Origin: Mesoflavibacter sp037029465 | Lineage (GTDB): Bacteria; Bacteroidota; Bacteroidia; Flavobacteriales; Flavobacteriaceae | Direction: 5' to 3' | Assembly: GCF_037029465.1 (NCBI RefSeq) | Contig: NZ_JAYMEM010000009.1 | Location: 62,001-126,000, forward strand | DNA: 64,000 nt | Shown: one piece after another, positions 45,186 through 54,304 of the stretch | How positions within the stretch are numbered: position 1 is the first letter of the stretch | Layout: each line of letters begins with the position of its first letter | Position numbers and translations under genes: made by a program | The notes under the pieces: generated by a model | What the model was told of the DNA's origin: nothing | The model's database searches: none | The model's input: only the letters and a program-made list of their open reading frames with translations

Positions 45186-46157
45186 TTATTTAACTATTTC
45201 TGTTGAAATATGAAATAAAGCATCACCTTGATAAACTATTGGAGATTCATTTATATTGAAAACATAACCATCGTGTTTAGCTTTTACAAAATGATTAAAT
45301 TTTCCGTAAGGATCTGTAATATTTCCAATAGTGTCGCCTTCTTTTATAAACTGTCCTAAATCGACATTAGCTTTAAACATGCCCGAAAAACTAGCACGTT
45401 GCCATTTACTATCTAATATTTTTATGCATGCTTTTTTAGGCTCAGAAACGTTGTATTTTCTTCTTAGCATGCCAAAGTGATTTAAGATACGTTTGGCGCC
45501 ATTAACACCAGTATTTGTAATGTTTTTATCTATATGAAATGATTTTCCGCCTTCAAAAAGAAGGATAGGTTTGCCAAGCTCGTTACACGTTTTTCTAAAT
45601 GATTTGTTGAGGTTTTTAGAGTATAAAATAAATGGCGCTCCAAATATTTCAGCCATAACATCATCATCTTCATTACCAGGAGCAATACGTATTTGAGGTG
45701 CATTAAACCTAAAAGCGCCACCAGTATGAAAATCGACCACAAAGTCTACTTCTGGAATGATTTCGTTTACTAAAGTATAAGCAACACGACTAGCTAAAGA
45801 GCCTTTTTTTATACCAGGAAATACACGGTTAAGATCTCTTCCGTCAGGAAATTCGCGTTCCATGTTTATAAAACCAAAAATATTTAAAACAGGAATACAG
45901 ATTGTAGTACCAACTTTAGGTTTATTTATTCCTTTTGAAATTAATTGACGTACAATTTCAATACCATTTACTTCGTCACCATGTATACCAGCAGTAAATA
46001 AAACGGTTGGTCCTGGTTTTTTAGAACGCTCTATAATTACAGGAACATCTACAGGCGTACGCGTGTGTAAATGTGCGACGTTAAAACTAAGTTCGGCACT
46101 TTTACCAGGTTTGATAATTTCATCTAAAATATGTAAATCCTTTTGTTGGTAAATCAT
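45186..46157 (-). CDS. Succinylglutamate desuccinylase/aspartoacylase family protein (RimB-like)
   Basis: This 323-residue zinc carboxypeptidase-fold hydrolase has the zinc motif TAGIHGDEVNGIEIVRQL (HxxE, about 54-71), VDFHTGG (about 142-148) and the catalytic Glu region ILLFEGGKS. A C-terminal barrel-sandwich-like domain follows (about 240-320). It overlaps rimK by one base (TAATG), and a protease gene precedes rimK, which suggests action on glutamylated or similarly modified protein. The substrate is unknown. Confidence 0.88.
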   Translation of the reverse strand: MIYQQKDLHILDEIIKPGKSAELSFNVAHLHTRTPVDVPVIIERSKKPGPTVLFTAGIHGDEVNGIEIVRQLISKGINKPKVGTTICIPVLNIFGFINMEREFPDGRDLNRVFPGIKKGSLASRVAYTLVNEIIPEVDFVVDFHTGGAFRFNAPQIRIAPGNEDDDVMAEIFGAPFILYSKNLNKSFRKTCNELGKPILLFEGGKSFHIDKNITNTGVNGAKRILNHFGMLRRKYNVSEPKKACIKILDSKWQRASFSGMFKANVDLGQFIKEGDTIGNITDPYGKFNHFVKAKHDGYVFNINESPIVYQGDALFHISTEIVK

Positions 46158-47035
46158 TAAGCTTTACTATTTCGTTCTAAATAAGTAATGATGCTTTTTG
46201 CAATATTTTTTCCTGTAGCTTTTTCAATCCCTTCTAAACCTGGTGTCGAGTTAATTTCTAATAACAATGGTCCTCTAGAAGATTGTAACATGTCTACACC
46301 ACAAACAGGAAGTTTTAATGCTCTAGAAGCATTCATTGCCAAGCGTAATTCGGCTTCAGAAAGTTTTATAATTTGAGCGCTTCCGCCACGATGTAAATTA
46401 GATCTAAACTCACCTTCTTTACCTTGACGTTTCATTGCGCCAACCACTTGACCATCCACTATTAAAGCACGTAAATCTGCACCTTTTGCTTCTTTAATAA
46501 ACTCTTGTACAATTACTCTGGCTTGTAAACCATTAAAGGCTTCTAAAACAGATTCGGCAGCGTTTTTAGTTTCTGCTAAAACAACGCCAAGTCCTTGTGT
46601 GCCTTCTAAAAGTTTTATAATAACTGGCGGTCCGCCAACGTGTTCTATAACTTCTTCTACATCTCTAGAATAATTAGTAAATACGGTTTTTGGCATGCCA
46701 ATTCCTCTTTTACTTAGACGTTGTAAACTTTTTAATTTGTCTCTTGAACGTAAGATAGAATCTGAAGTTACTGTAGTAAAAACACCCATCATTTCAAATT
46801 GTCTTACCACTGCACAACCATAAAAAGTAACCGAAGCGCCAATACGCGGTATTACGGCGTCTACATAATCTAAGTAACGGTCTTTATAATAAATTGTTGG
46901 CTTTTCTTTTTCAATAATAATATCGCATTTTAATGGGTCTATAACTTCTACTTTATGACCTCTGTTTTCTGCTTCTTCAACTAATCTGTCTGTTGAATAT
47001 AAACCTGCATTGCGCGATAGAATAACTATATTCAT
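46157..47035 (-). CDS. rimK: RimK-type alpha-L-glutamate ligase (ATP-grasp)
   Basis: This 292-residue ATP-grasp enzyme adds glutamate residues to protein carboxyl ends; the E. coli model modifies ribosomal protein S6. The start MNIVILSRNAGLYSTDRLVE matches RimK. The ATP-grasp lysine and Mg sites are present (PPVIIKLLEGTQGLGVVLAE, about 136-155, and LLEINSTPGLEGIE near 267). The flanking protease and aspartoacylase-like genes overlap it by four and one bases, giving a compact unit. The target in this bacterium is not established. Confidence 0.94.
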   Translation of the reverse strand: MNIVILSRNAGLYSTDRLVEEAENRGHKVEVIDPLKCDIIIEKEKPTIYYKDRYLDYVDAVIPRIGASVTFYGCAVVRQFEMMGVFTTVTSDSILRSRDKLKSLQRLSKRGIGMPKTVFTNYSRDVEEVIEHVGGPPVIIKLLEGTQGLGVVLAETKNAAESVLEAFNGLQARVIVQEFIKEAKGADLRALIVDGQVVGAMKRQGKEGEFRSNLHRGGSAQIIKLSEAELRLAMNASRALKLPVCGVDMLQSSRGPLLLEINSTPGLEGIEKATGKNIAKSIITYLERNSKA

Positions 47036-47451
47036 TCTGATTTTTTCTTAAAGGATTGATTTTGTAAATCGACATCAACTAAAAACTTTCGTTTTAAAAA
47101 TTGTCTTCCTATTAAAACAGGAAATCTCATGTCGCTTCTTGTGCTTAAAGTTAAGTTAATCTTATAGGTTTTACCAAAAAAAACAACGTCTGTTTTTATT
47201 TTATAACGGTTTTCTACGTAACCATTACTACTTTTAACATCTGTTAAACTGTATTCTTTAAATAAAACAGGTTCTGATTTTTGTGTATCGTTTTCATCAA
47301 AAAAACAAAGCAAACCTTCTTCTGTAAGTGTAATGTTAGAGCAGTGAATACTTGATGTGTAAGCACCTGTGTCTATTTTACAATTAATGTTTAGTAAATT
47401 TAATTTTGGGAAGTCAATACAATCTGTTCTTCCTATAATTTTCTTAGTCAT
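47032..47451 (-). CDS. RimK/LysX-associated aspartic-type (retropepsin-like) protease
   Basis: This 139-residue protein belongs to the family named ATP-dependent zinc protease or RimK-associated protease. It has a retropepsin-like active site at NCKIDTGAYTSSIH (Asp27-Thr-Gly-Ala), a second flap region NLTLSTRSDMRFPV and ILIGRQFLKRKFLVDVD. It heads the three-gene rimK unit, overlapping rimK by four bases (ATGA). A role in trimming or processing the glutamylated target is inferred from context. Confidence 0.88.
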   Translation of the reverse strand: MTKKIIGRTDCIDFPKLNLLNINCKIDTGAYTSSIHCSNITLTEEGLLCFFDENDTQKSEPVLFKEYSLTDVKSSNGYVENRYKIKTDVVFFGKTYKINLTLSTRSDMRFPVLIGRQFLKRKFLVDVDLQNQSFKKKSE

Positions 47452-47543
47452 TTTCTTTGTTTAAAAGTCGCGCAATGTAGTAAATATAATAGTGCTTAAA
47501 ATTTAATTTTGGTTAAAGTTTTAATTAAAAACTATTAAATAAT

Positions 47544-47551
47544 TACCTTTG
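47544..47551 (+). promoter_or_regulatory. Candidate -7 box of uvrC
   Basis: TACCTTTG is an exact TAnnTTTG match 37 bases before the uvrC start, in the divergent region shared with the rimK unit. Confidence 0.45.
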
Positions 47552-47588
47552 AATACCGCTAGATTTTATACCCATTTTACTAATTTTT

Positions 47589-49382
47589 ATGAGTAAAACC
47601 AACTTAGATATTCAATTAAAAACCATTCCAGAGTCTGCTGGTGTCTATCAGTATTATGACAAAGAAGGTAATATAATTTATGTTGGTAAAGCAAAAAATC
47701 TTAAAAAACGTGTTAGTTCTTACTTTACAAAAACACATGATAGTGGTAAAACCCGAGTTTTAGTAAAACGAATTGCAGACATCAAATTTATTGTTGTTGA
47801 AACTGAAACGGATGCTTTGTTGTTAGAAAACAATCTGATAAAAAAGCATAAACCGCGTTATAATGTATTACTAAAGGACGATAAATCTTATCCTTGGATT
47901 TGTATAAAAAATGAACGCTTTCCGCGTGTGTTTCCAACACGTCGTTTAATAAAAGATGGTAGTGAGTATTTTGGACCTTACACAAGTATGAAAACAGTTC
48001 ATACCTTATTAGATCTAATAAAAGGATTGTATCAATTACGAACTTGTAACTACGATTTAGCCGAAGATAAAATTGAAGACGGCAAGTATAAAGTATGTTT
48101 AGAGTATCATTTAGGAAACTGTCAAGGTCCTTGTGAAGGCTATCAAACCGAAGACCATTATCAAGAAAATATAAAGGCAATTCGCGAAATAATAAAAGGA
48201 AACTTTAAAGACTCTTTAGGCCAATTTAAACAGCAGATGAAAACCTATGCTGAGAAAATGCAGTTTGAAGATGCACAACGTATCAAAGAAAAAATAGAAG
48301 TTTTAGAAAATTATCAAGCAAAATCTACAATTATAAACCCAAGAATAAGCAATGTAGATGTGTTTTCTATTGTTAGTGATGAGAGTTTTGGGTATATTAA
48401 TTTCCTTCAGATATCTTATGGATCCATCATTCGTTCACACACTTTAGAAATAAAGAAAAAGTTAGACGAAACCGATAAAGAATTATTAGAATTAGCAATA
48501 GTTGAAATAAGAGAACGTTTCAACTCAAAATCAAAAGAAATTTACGTACCTTTTGATGTAAATATTGGTGAAGAAATAAAAGTTACTGTGCCACAATTAG
48601 GCGATAAAAAACACATTTTAGATCTGTCTTTAAGAAACGCAAAGTATTATAGAATGGAGCGTTTTAAACAAATAAAGATCACAGATCCAGATCGTCACGC
48701 TAATAGGATAATGGCGCAAATGAAAGCCGATTTAAGATTATCTGAAGAGCCAAGACATATTGAGTGTTTTGATAACTCCAACATACAAGGGACTAATCCA
48801 GTTGCGGCTTGCGTTGTCTTTAAAAATGGCAAACCGAGTAAAAAAGATTATCGTCATTTTAATATTAAAACAGTAGAAGGACCAGACGATTTTGCATCTA
48901 TGGAAGAAGTCGTTTTCCGTCGTTACAAGCGGTTATTAGAAGAAGAACAACCGTTACCGCAGTTAATAATAATAGATGGAGGAAAAGGACAATTATCTTC
49001 AGCATTAAAAAGTTTAGATCTATTAGGGTTAAGAGGAAAAATTGCCATTATCGGAATTGCAAAACGTTTAGAAGAATTATTTTATCCAAACGATCCAATT
49101 CCGTTATATTTAGATAAAAAAAGCGAAACGCTAAAGATTATACAACAATTACGTAACGAAGCTCATAGATTTGGTATAGAGCATCACCGCAATAGACGAA
49201 GCAAAAATGCGTTAAATAGTGCTTTAGATACGATACCAGGTATTGGCGAAAAAACTATTGTAGAGTTACTTAAAAAATTTAAATCAACCAAAAGAATAGC
49301 TAATGCAAAACTAGATGAGTTAGAAGAAGTAGTAGGCGTATCTAGAGCATCAAAAATTTACAACCATTACCATAAAGAATGA
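47589..49382 (+). CDS. uvrC: UvrABC excinuclease subunit C
   Basis: This 597-residue nuclease makes both incisions in nucleotide excision repair. The N-terminal GIY-YIG domain (IPESAGVYQYYDKEGNIIYV, residues 13-32, with KNLKKRVSSYF) is intact, followed by a cysteine-bearing segment, a UvrB-binding UVR motif (QMKTYAEKMQFEDAQRIKEK near 215) and an RNase H-like domain with ECFDNSNIQGTNPVA. Tandem helix-hairpin-helix motifs end the protein (LDTIPGIGEKTIVELLKKF). The last four bases overlap the patatin gene. Confidence 0.97.
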   Translation: MSKTNLDIQLKTIPESAGVYQYYDKEGNIIYVGKAKNLKKRVSSYFTKTHDSGKTRVLVKRIADIKFIVVETETDALLLENNLIKKHKPRYNVLLKDDKSYPWICIKNERFPRVFPTRRLIKDGSEYFGPYTSMKTVHTLLDLIKGLYQLRTCNYDLAEDKIEDGKYKVCLEYHLGNCQGPCEGYQTEDHYQENIKAIREIIKGNFKDSLGQFKQQMKTYAEKMQFEDAQRIKEKIEVLENYQAKSTIINPRISNVDVFSIVSDESFGYINFLQISYGSIIRSHTLEIKKKLDETDKELLELAIVEIRERFNSKSKEIYVPFDVNIGEEIKVTVPQLGDKKHILDLSLRNAKYYRMERFKQIKITDPDRHANRIMAQMKADLRLSEEPRHIECFDNSNIQGTNPVAACVVFKNGKPSKKDYRHFNIKTVEGPDDFASMEEVVFRRYKRLLEEEQPLPQLIIIDGGKGQLSSALKSLDLLGLRGKIAIIGIAKRLEELFYPNDPIPLYLDKKSETLKIIQQLRNEAHRFGIEHHRNRRSKNALNSALDTIPGIGEKTIVELLKKFKSTKRIANAKLDELEEVVGVSRASKIYNHYHKE

Positions 49383-51613
49383 AACCATTTATCATCGCTA
49401 TTTTACTATTATTATCTGTAAATACAGTAATTAAAGCACAAGAAAAAATACCAAAAGAACCAAAAATTGGCTTAGTTTTAAGTGGTGGCGGTGCTAAAGG
49501 TTTAGCGCATATTGGTGCGTTAAAAGTTATAGATAGCTTAGGGATTAGAGTAGATTATGTTGCAGGTACTAGTATGGGTGCAATCGTAGGTTCTCTTTAC
49601 GCGTCGGGTTATTCAGGAAAAGAGTTAGATTCAATTTTTGATAAGGTAAATTTTGATAACATAATTACAGATAAACTACCAAGAGAAGCAAAATCTAATT
49701 ACGAAAGAGAAGTTTCTGAAAGGTACGCTATCTCTTTACCTTTTGATGATTTTAAAATGAAATTACCTTCAGCATTATCAAAAGGACAAAACACTTTTAA
49801 TTTATTAAGTAAGCTTTTAATTAATGTTTGTAATAAAAAAGATTTTAGTGAGCTTCCTATACCTTTTTTCTGTATCGCAACAGATGTAGAAACTGGTAAA
49901 CAAGTTGTGCTAGATAAAGGTAATTTAGCACAAGCAGTTAAAGCAAGCGGCGCTTTTCCTTCATTATTTGAACCGGTTTTAATTAAAGATCAATTATTAA
50001 TAGATGGTGGAGTAGTCAATAACTATCCTATAGAAGAGTTAAGAGCTAAAGGAATGGATATAATTATTGGCGTAGATGTACAAGATGGTTTAGCAAATCG
50101 TACAGATTTATCTTCTGCACCAGCAATATTATTTCAAATAAATAATTTTAGAACCATAAATGATATGGTTAAAAAGTCTGAAGAAACAGACATATACATT
50201 AAACCAGATATATCTAAATTTACAGTTGTCTCTTTTGATGATGGAAGAGAGATTATTGATAATGGAGAAAAAGCAGCTTTGCAAAATTTAGAACAACTAA
50301 ATCGATTAAAAGGCAAACAGATTAAACCAAGAATAAAAACACAAGTACAAAAATCTCCGGATAGTATAAGGCTTAATTATATAGAAACTCACGGTTTAGA
50401 AAAATACACCAGGTCTTATGTGTTAGGTAAACTCCAGTTAAGACCATATTCTAAAATAGCTTATAAAGATCTTACTTTGGGAGCAAATAATTTAGTGGCT
50501 ACTAATAACTTTGATAATTTCTTTTATGAGCTTAAACCAGAAGAAAATGATGGTTATAAGTTAATAACTAAAGTAAGAGAGTCTAAAAAAACTACTTTCT
50601 TAAAGTTTGCTTTACATTACGACGATTTATATAAAAGTGCCATTTTAGCAAATATTACTAAAAAGCAGTTCTTATTAAAAAATGACGTGGTTTCTTTAGA
50701 TTTTATTGTTGGCGATCATGTAAGATACAATTTTGATTATTTTATAGATAAAGGTATTTATTGGAGTATTGGTGTAAGTTCTAGATTTAATGAATTTGAA
50801 AATGGAGTAGTATCATCAGCTTTTTTATCTGAAGGAGAAATAGCAAGCGCAGGTGTAAATAAAATTAATGCAGAGTTAACAGACTTTACCAATCAACTTT
50901 TTTTTCAGACTTTATTTAGAAACGATTTAGTTTTCACAATAGGAGGAGAACATAAAAAACTAAAAGTAAAAACAGAAACAATTATTACTGAAGAAAATGA
51001 AGAAGAAACTGTTTTTGAAAATAGTAATTATTTAAGTGTTTTTGGTAGTCTTAAGTTTGATTCTTATGATAGCAAATACTTTCCTACAAGAGGAATGTAC
51101 TTTAATGCACAAGGTAATTACTACTTATATTCATCAGATTTTGGAGGAGATTTTTCGCCTTTTTCAATCTTAAAAGCAGAAGTAGGTTATGCTTTTAGAG
51201 CAACAGATAAACTATCTTTTAATGTAACTTCAAATGGTGGTTTTAAGATTAACCCAAAAGCAAATAGATTTTTAGACTTTGTTTTAGGTGGATATGGCAA
51301 TGACCTTATAAACAATTTTAAGCCATTTTATGGATATGATTTTTTCTCAATAGCAGCAGATTCATACATAAAAGGATCTGTTACTTTAGATTACAATTTC
51401 ATCCCAAAAAACCACATTATTTTGGCTGCAAATTATGCCAATGTAGAAGATAGGTTGTTTGATGACGGAGATTGGCTATCTTGGCCAGAATATTCTGGTT
51501 ACGCTGTCGGATACTCTTTAGAAACATTTTTGGGTCCAGTAGAAGCCAAATACACATTCTCTCCAGATACAAAAAAGGGATTTTGGTTTTTTAATTTAGG
51601 ATACTGGTTTTAG
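49379..51613 (+). CDS. Patatin-like phospholipase with C-terminal BamA-type barrel
   Basis: This 744-residue exported protein has a signal peptide ending VIKAQ (residue 21), a patatin domain (about 29-230) and a C-terminal BamA/surface-antigen-like barrel (about 390-744, ending KKGFWFFNLGYWF). The oxyanion motif GGGAKG (36-41), the nucleophile Ser65 in GTSMG and the catalytic DGG (about 208) are all present. A short POTRA-like stretch lies between the domains. The architecture equals PlpD-type phospholipases, so it is an outer-membrane-linked lipid acyl hydrolase. It is coupled to uvrC by a four-base overlap but is functionally distinct. Confidence 0.9.
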   Translation: MKPFIIAILLLLSVNTVIKAQEKIPKEPKIGLVLSGGGAKGLAHIGALKVIDSLGIRVDYVAGTSMGAIVGSLYASGYSGKELDSIFDKVNFDNIITDKLPREAKSNYEREVSERYAISLPFDDFKMKLPSALSKGQNTFNLLSKLLINVCNKKDFSELPIPFFCIATDVETGKQVVLDKGNLAQAVKASGAFPSLFEPVLIKDQLLIDGGVVNNYPIEELRAKGMDIIIGVDVQDGLANRTDLSSAPAILFQINNFRTINDMVKKSEETDIYIKPDISKFTVVSFDDGREIIDNGEKAALQNLEQLNRLKGKQIKPRIKTQVQKSPDSIRLNYIETHGLEKYTRSYVLGKLQLRPYSKIAYKDLTLGANNLVATNNFDNFFYELKPEENDGYKLITKVRESKKTTFLKFALHYDDLYKSAILANITKKQFLLKNDVVSLDFIVGDHVRYNFDYFIDKGIYWSIGVSSRFNEFENGVVSSAFLSEGEIASAGVNKINAELTDFTNQLFFQTLFRNDLVFTIGGEHKKLKVKTETIITEENEEETVFENSNYLSVFGSLKFDSYDSKYFPTRGMYFNAQGNYYLYSSDFGGDFSPFSILKAEVGYAFRATDKLSFNVTSNGGFKINPKANRFLDFVLGGYGNDLINNFKPFYGYDFFSIAADSYIKGSVTLDYNFIPKNHIILAANYANVEDRLFDDGDWLSWPEYSGYAVGYSLETFLGPVEAKYTFSPDTKKGFWFFNLGYWF

Positions 51614-51695
51614 ATTAAGTTTTTGAAAATCAGTTTGTTTAAACTTAACAAAAAAGACTTTCAAAACTCTAAAAAAAATACGATATTTGAAATAT

Positions 51696-51761
51696 ATGAA
51701 TACCATTTGGATGCATTTATTATCTCACTTAAAATTTCTTATTAAAAGAAATCCAGAATAG
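51696..51761 (+). CDS. Doubtful 21-codon ORF in the patatin-hmgA gap
   Basis: A small frame (MNTIWMHLLSHLKFLIKRNPE) lies in the 217-base spacer, roughly 70 bases before the hmgA start. It is basic and amphipathic. No ribosome-binding site or promoter is clear, so it may be chance; a leader-peptide role was considered. Confidence 0.15.
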   Translation: MNTIWMHLLSHLKFLIKRNPE

Positions 51762-51787
51762 TATTCTTCTAACTTAGCTAACAAACA

Positions 51788-51805
51788 ATTAGACATTAGT
51801 CTAAT
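51788..51805. promoter_or_regulatory. Palindromic operator candidate upstream of hmgA
   Basis: ATTAGAC-ATTA-GTCTAAT is a perfect inverted repeat with 7-base arms, 26 bases before the hmgA ATG. Its position would overlap a promoter or transcript start, as expected for a repressor of the tyrosine-degradation genes. Confidence 0.5.
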
Positions 51806-51830
51806 ATTTCATTAATAAAAATATCAAACA

Positions 51831-52985
51831 ATGCCATTTTATCATAAATTAGGCAAGATACCGCCTAAACGACACACACAATTTAGAAAACCTGATGGTT
51901 CTCTTTATTCAGAGCAATTATTTGGTACAATAGGGTTTGATGGTATGTCTACAAATTCATATCACGAGCATCCGCCAACAAAGGTAAAAGCTATAAAAAA
52001 GCAATATAGTGTAGCGCCAAAAATTGCTAAAGCTAATAATATACAATCCTATAGATTTAGAGGCTTTCAGGTAAAACCCGAAAATGATTATTTAGAAAGC
52101 CGTAAAACAGTTTTAACCAATAGTGATTGTAACATTTTACTATCGGCACCTAAACAATCTACAAAAGATTATTTCTATAAAAACACAGATGCAGACGAGC
52201 TTATTTTTATTCACAAAGGAACGGGTAAGTTGCGCACTATGTTAGGTAATTTAGACTTTAAATACGGAGATTATCTTTTAGTTCCAAGAGGAATAATTTA
52301 CAAATTAGATTTTGATACAGAAGATAATAGATTGTTTATTGTCGAATCTAGAAGACCAATTTACACGCCAAAACGCTATCGAAATTGGTTTGGACAATTA
52401 TTAGAACATTCGCCATTTTGCGAGCGTGACTTACGTCAACCTCAAGAATTAGAAACTTACGACGAAGAAGGAGAGTTTTTAATTAAAGTGAAAAAACAAG
52501 ATGATATTTTTGATATGGTCTACGCTACTCATCCTTTTGATGTTGTTGGTTACGATGGTTTTAACTATCCGTATGCTTTTTCAATACATGATTTTGAGCC
52601 AATAACAGGACGTATACATCAACCGCCACCAGTACATCAAACTTTTGAAACCGATGCGTTTGTAGTTTGTAGTTTTGTGCCAAGATTATATGATTATCAT
52701 CCAGAATCAATCCCAGCACCATATAATCATAGTAATATTGATAGTGATGAGGTGTTATATTACGTAGACGGAGATTTTATGAGCCGTAATGATATTGATG
52801 CAGGTCACATTAGTTTGCATCCAGCAGGTATTCCGCATGGTCCACATCCTGGTGCTGTAGAACGAAGCATAGGAAAAGTTAAAACAGACGAATTAGCAGT
52901 AATGGTTGACACATTTAAACCGTTACAAGTAACAGAAGAAGCATTAAAAATAGCAGACGAAGATTATTTTAAATCTTGGTTATAA
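51831..52985 (+). CDS. hmgA: Homogentisate 1,2-dioxygenase
   Basis: This 384-residue Fe(II) enzyme opens the homogentisate ring to maleylacetoacetate in tyrosine and phenylalanine catabolism. It carries the family patterns YHKLGKIPPKRHTQFRKPDG at the start and then GTGKLRTMLGNLDFKYGDYL. The cupin-type iron-site region includes HQTFETDAFVVCSFVPRLYD and ISLHPAGIPHGPHPGA. It is somewhat shorter than the ~440-residue proteobacterial enzyme. hpd follows after 13 bases. No maleylacetoacetate isomerase or fumarylacetoacetase is present in the window. Confidence 0.95.
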   Translation: MPFYHKLGKIPPKRHTQFRKPDGSLYSEQLFGTIGFDGMSTNSYHEHPPTKVKAIKKQYSVAPKIAKANNIQSYRFRGFQVKPENDYLESRKTVLTNSDCNILLSAPKQSTKDYFYKNTDADELIFIHKGTGKLRTMLGNLDFKYGDYLLVPRGIIYKLDFDTEDNRLFIVESRRPIYTPKRYRNWFGQLLEHSPFCERDLRQPQELETYDEEGEFLIKVKKQDDIFDMVYATHPFDVVGYDGFNYPYAFSIHDFEPITGRIHQPPPVHQTFETDAFVVCSFVPRLYDYHPESIPAPYNHSNIDSDEVLYYVDGDFMSRNDIDAGHISLHPAGIPHGPHPGAVERSIGKVKTDELAVMVDTFKPLQVTEEALKIADEDYFKSWL

Positions 52986-52998
52986 ATAAAGACAAACA

Positions 52999-54159
52999 AT
53001 GAGTAAAGAAATAAAATCAGTAGATTACGGTTTAGAAAAAATATTTGATGGCGCGCAAGATTTTCTTCCGCTTTTAGGTACAGATTACGTAGAGTTTTAC
53101 GTAGGTAACGCAAAACAAGCAGCACATTTTTATAAAACAGCATTTGGATTTCAATCTTATGCTTATAAAGGATTAGAAACAGGATCTAAAGAGTCTGTAA
53201 GTTATGTTTTAAAACAAGACAAAATAAGACTTGTTTTAACAACACCTTTAAACAGCAAATCACCAATTAATGACCATATTGTTAAACACGGTGATGGTGT
53301 AAAGGTTGTAGCGCTTTGGGTTGAAGACGCCAGAAAATCTTATGAAGAAACTACAAAACGAGGTGCAAAATCTTTTATGGAACCGACGGTTGAAAAAGAC
53401 GAATTTGGTGAAGTAGTTAGAGCAGGTATTTATACCTACGGAGAAACCGTACATATGTTTGTAGAACGTAAAAACTACAACGGACAATTTTTACCTGGTT
53501 TCGAAAAATGGGAAAGCGATTACAATCCAGAACCAGTAGGTCTAAAATACATAGACCATATGGTAGGAAATGTAGGTTGGGGAGAAATGAATACTTGGGT
53601 AAAATGGTACGAAGATGTAATGGGATTTGTTAACTTTTTATCTTTTGATGACAAACAAATTCATACTGAATATTCTGCTTTAATGAGTAAAGTGATGAGT
53701 AATGGTAACGGTCGTATAAAATTCCCTATCAATGAGCCAGCCGAAGGTATAAAACGTTCTCAAATTGAAGAATATTTAGACTTTTACGAAGGACCAGGTG
53801 TGCAACATATAGCTGTTGCAACAGACGATATTATTACAACAGTATCACAATTAAAAGCAAGAGGTGTAGAGTTTTTATCAACGCCACCAGAAGAATATTA
53901 TAAAGCAGTACCAGGAAGATTAGAAGAATTTAGTCACGAGCTAAGAGAAGATATCGAAACACTTAGAGGTTTAGGTATTATGATAGATGCCGATGATGAA
54001 GGATATCTACTTCAAATTTTCACAAAACCAGTAGAAGACAGGCCAACATTATTCTTCGAAATTATCCAACGTATGGGTGCACGTGGTTTTGGAGCAGGTA
54101 ACTTTAAAGCCTTGTTTGAGTCTATCGAAAGAGAGCAAGCAAAAAGAGGTACACTTTAA
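52999..54159 (+). CDS. hpd: 4-hydroxyphenylpyruvate dioxygenase
   Basis: This 386-residue non-heme iron enzyme converts 4-hydroxyphenylpyruvate to homogentisate, the substrate of the gene before it. Two vicinal-oxygen-chelate domains are visible. The C-terminal one carries the iron ligands in KYIDHMVGNV (His, about residue 187), GVQHIAVATDD (His, about 269) and LFFEIIQRMG (Glu, about 353). The gene lies 13 bases after hmgA, and a strong terminator closes the unit. Confidence 0.97.
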   Translation: MSKEIKSVDYGLEKIFDGAQDFLPLLGTDYVEFYVGNAKQAAHFYKTAFGFQSYAYKGLETGSKESVSYVLKQDKIRLVLTTPLNSKSPINDHIVKHGDGVKVVALWVEDARKSYEETTKRGAKSFMEPTVEKDEFGEVVRAGIYTYGETVHMFVERKNYNGQFLPGFEKWESDYNPEPVGLKYIDHMVGNVGWGEMNTWVKWYEDVMGFVNFLSFDDKQIHTEYSALMSKVMSNGNGRIKFPINEPAEGIKRSQIEEYLDFYEGPGVQHIAVATDDIITTVSQLKARGVEFLSTPPEEYYKAVPGRLEEFSHELREDIETLRGLGIMIDADDEGYLLQIFTKPVEDRPTLFFEIIQRMGARGFGAGNFKALFESIEREQAKRGTL

Positions 54160-54182
54160 CAAAAGTTTTACCGTTTAATGAT

Positions 54183-54219
54183 AAAAAAATGCCATCAAAT
54201 ATGAAGATGGCATTTTTTT
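54183..54219 (+). terminator. Terminator of hmgA-hpd
   Basis: AAAAAAATGCCATC pairs over 14 bases with GATGGCATTTTTTT around a 9-base loop, starting 24 bases after the hpd stop. Confidence 0.9.
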
Positions 54220-54225
54220 GTTTTA

Positions 54226-54233
54226 TATTTTTG
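54226..54233 (+). promoter_or_regulatory. Candidate -7 box of the DUF3108-kynA unit
   Basis: TATTTTTG is an exact TAnnTTTG match seven bases beyond the previous terminator and 72 bases before the DUF3108 gene. The -33 element would fall within the terminator stem. Confidence 0.35.
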
Positions 54234-54304
54234 GAATAGTAATTGTAATACAATGGTTAAACAATTATGCTTAACCTAATTAAGTGTTATAAATACAATA
54301 TGTT

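Noticed and set aside
47788..48180. 130-codon minus-strand ORF inside uvrC
   Set aside because: It is antisense to conserved UvrC domains and encodes no recognisable protein.
51615..51648. TTAAGTTT ... AAACTTAA hairpin after the patatin gene
   Set aside because: The stem is A+T-only apart from one base pair and no T run follows, so it is too weak to call a terminator.
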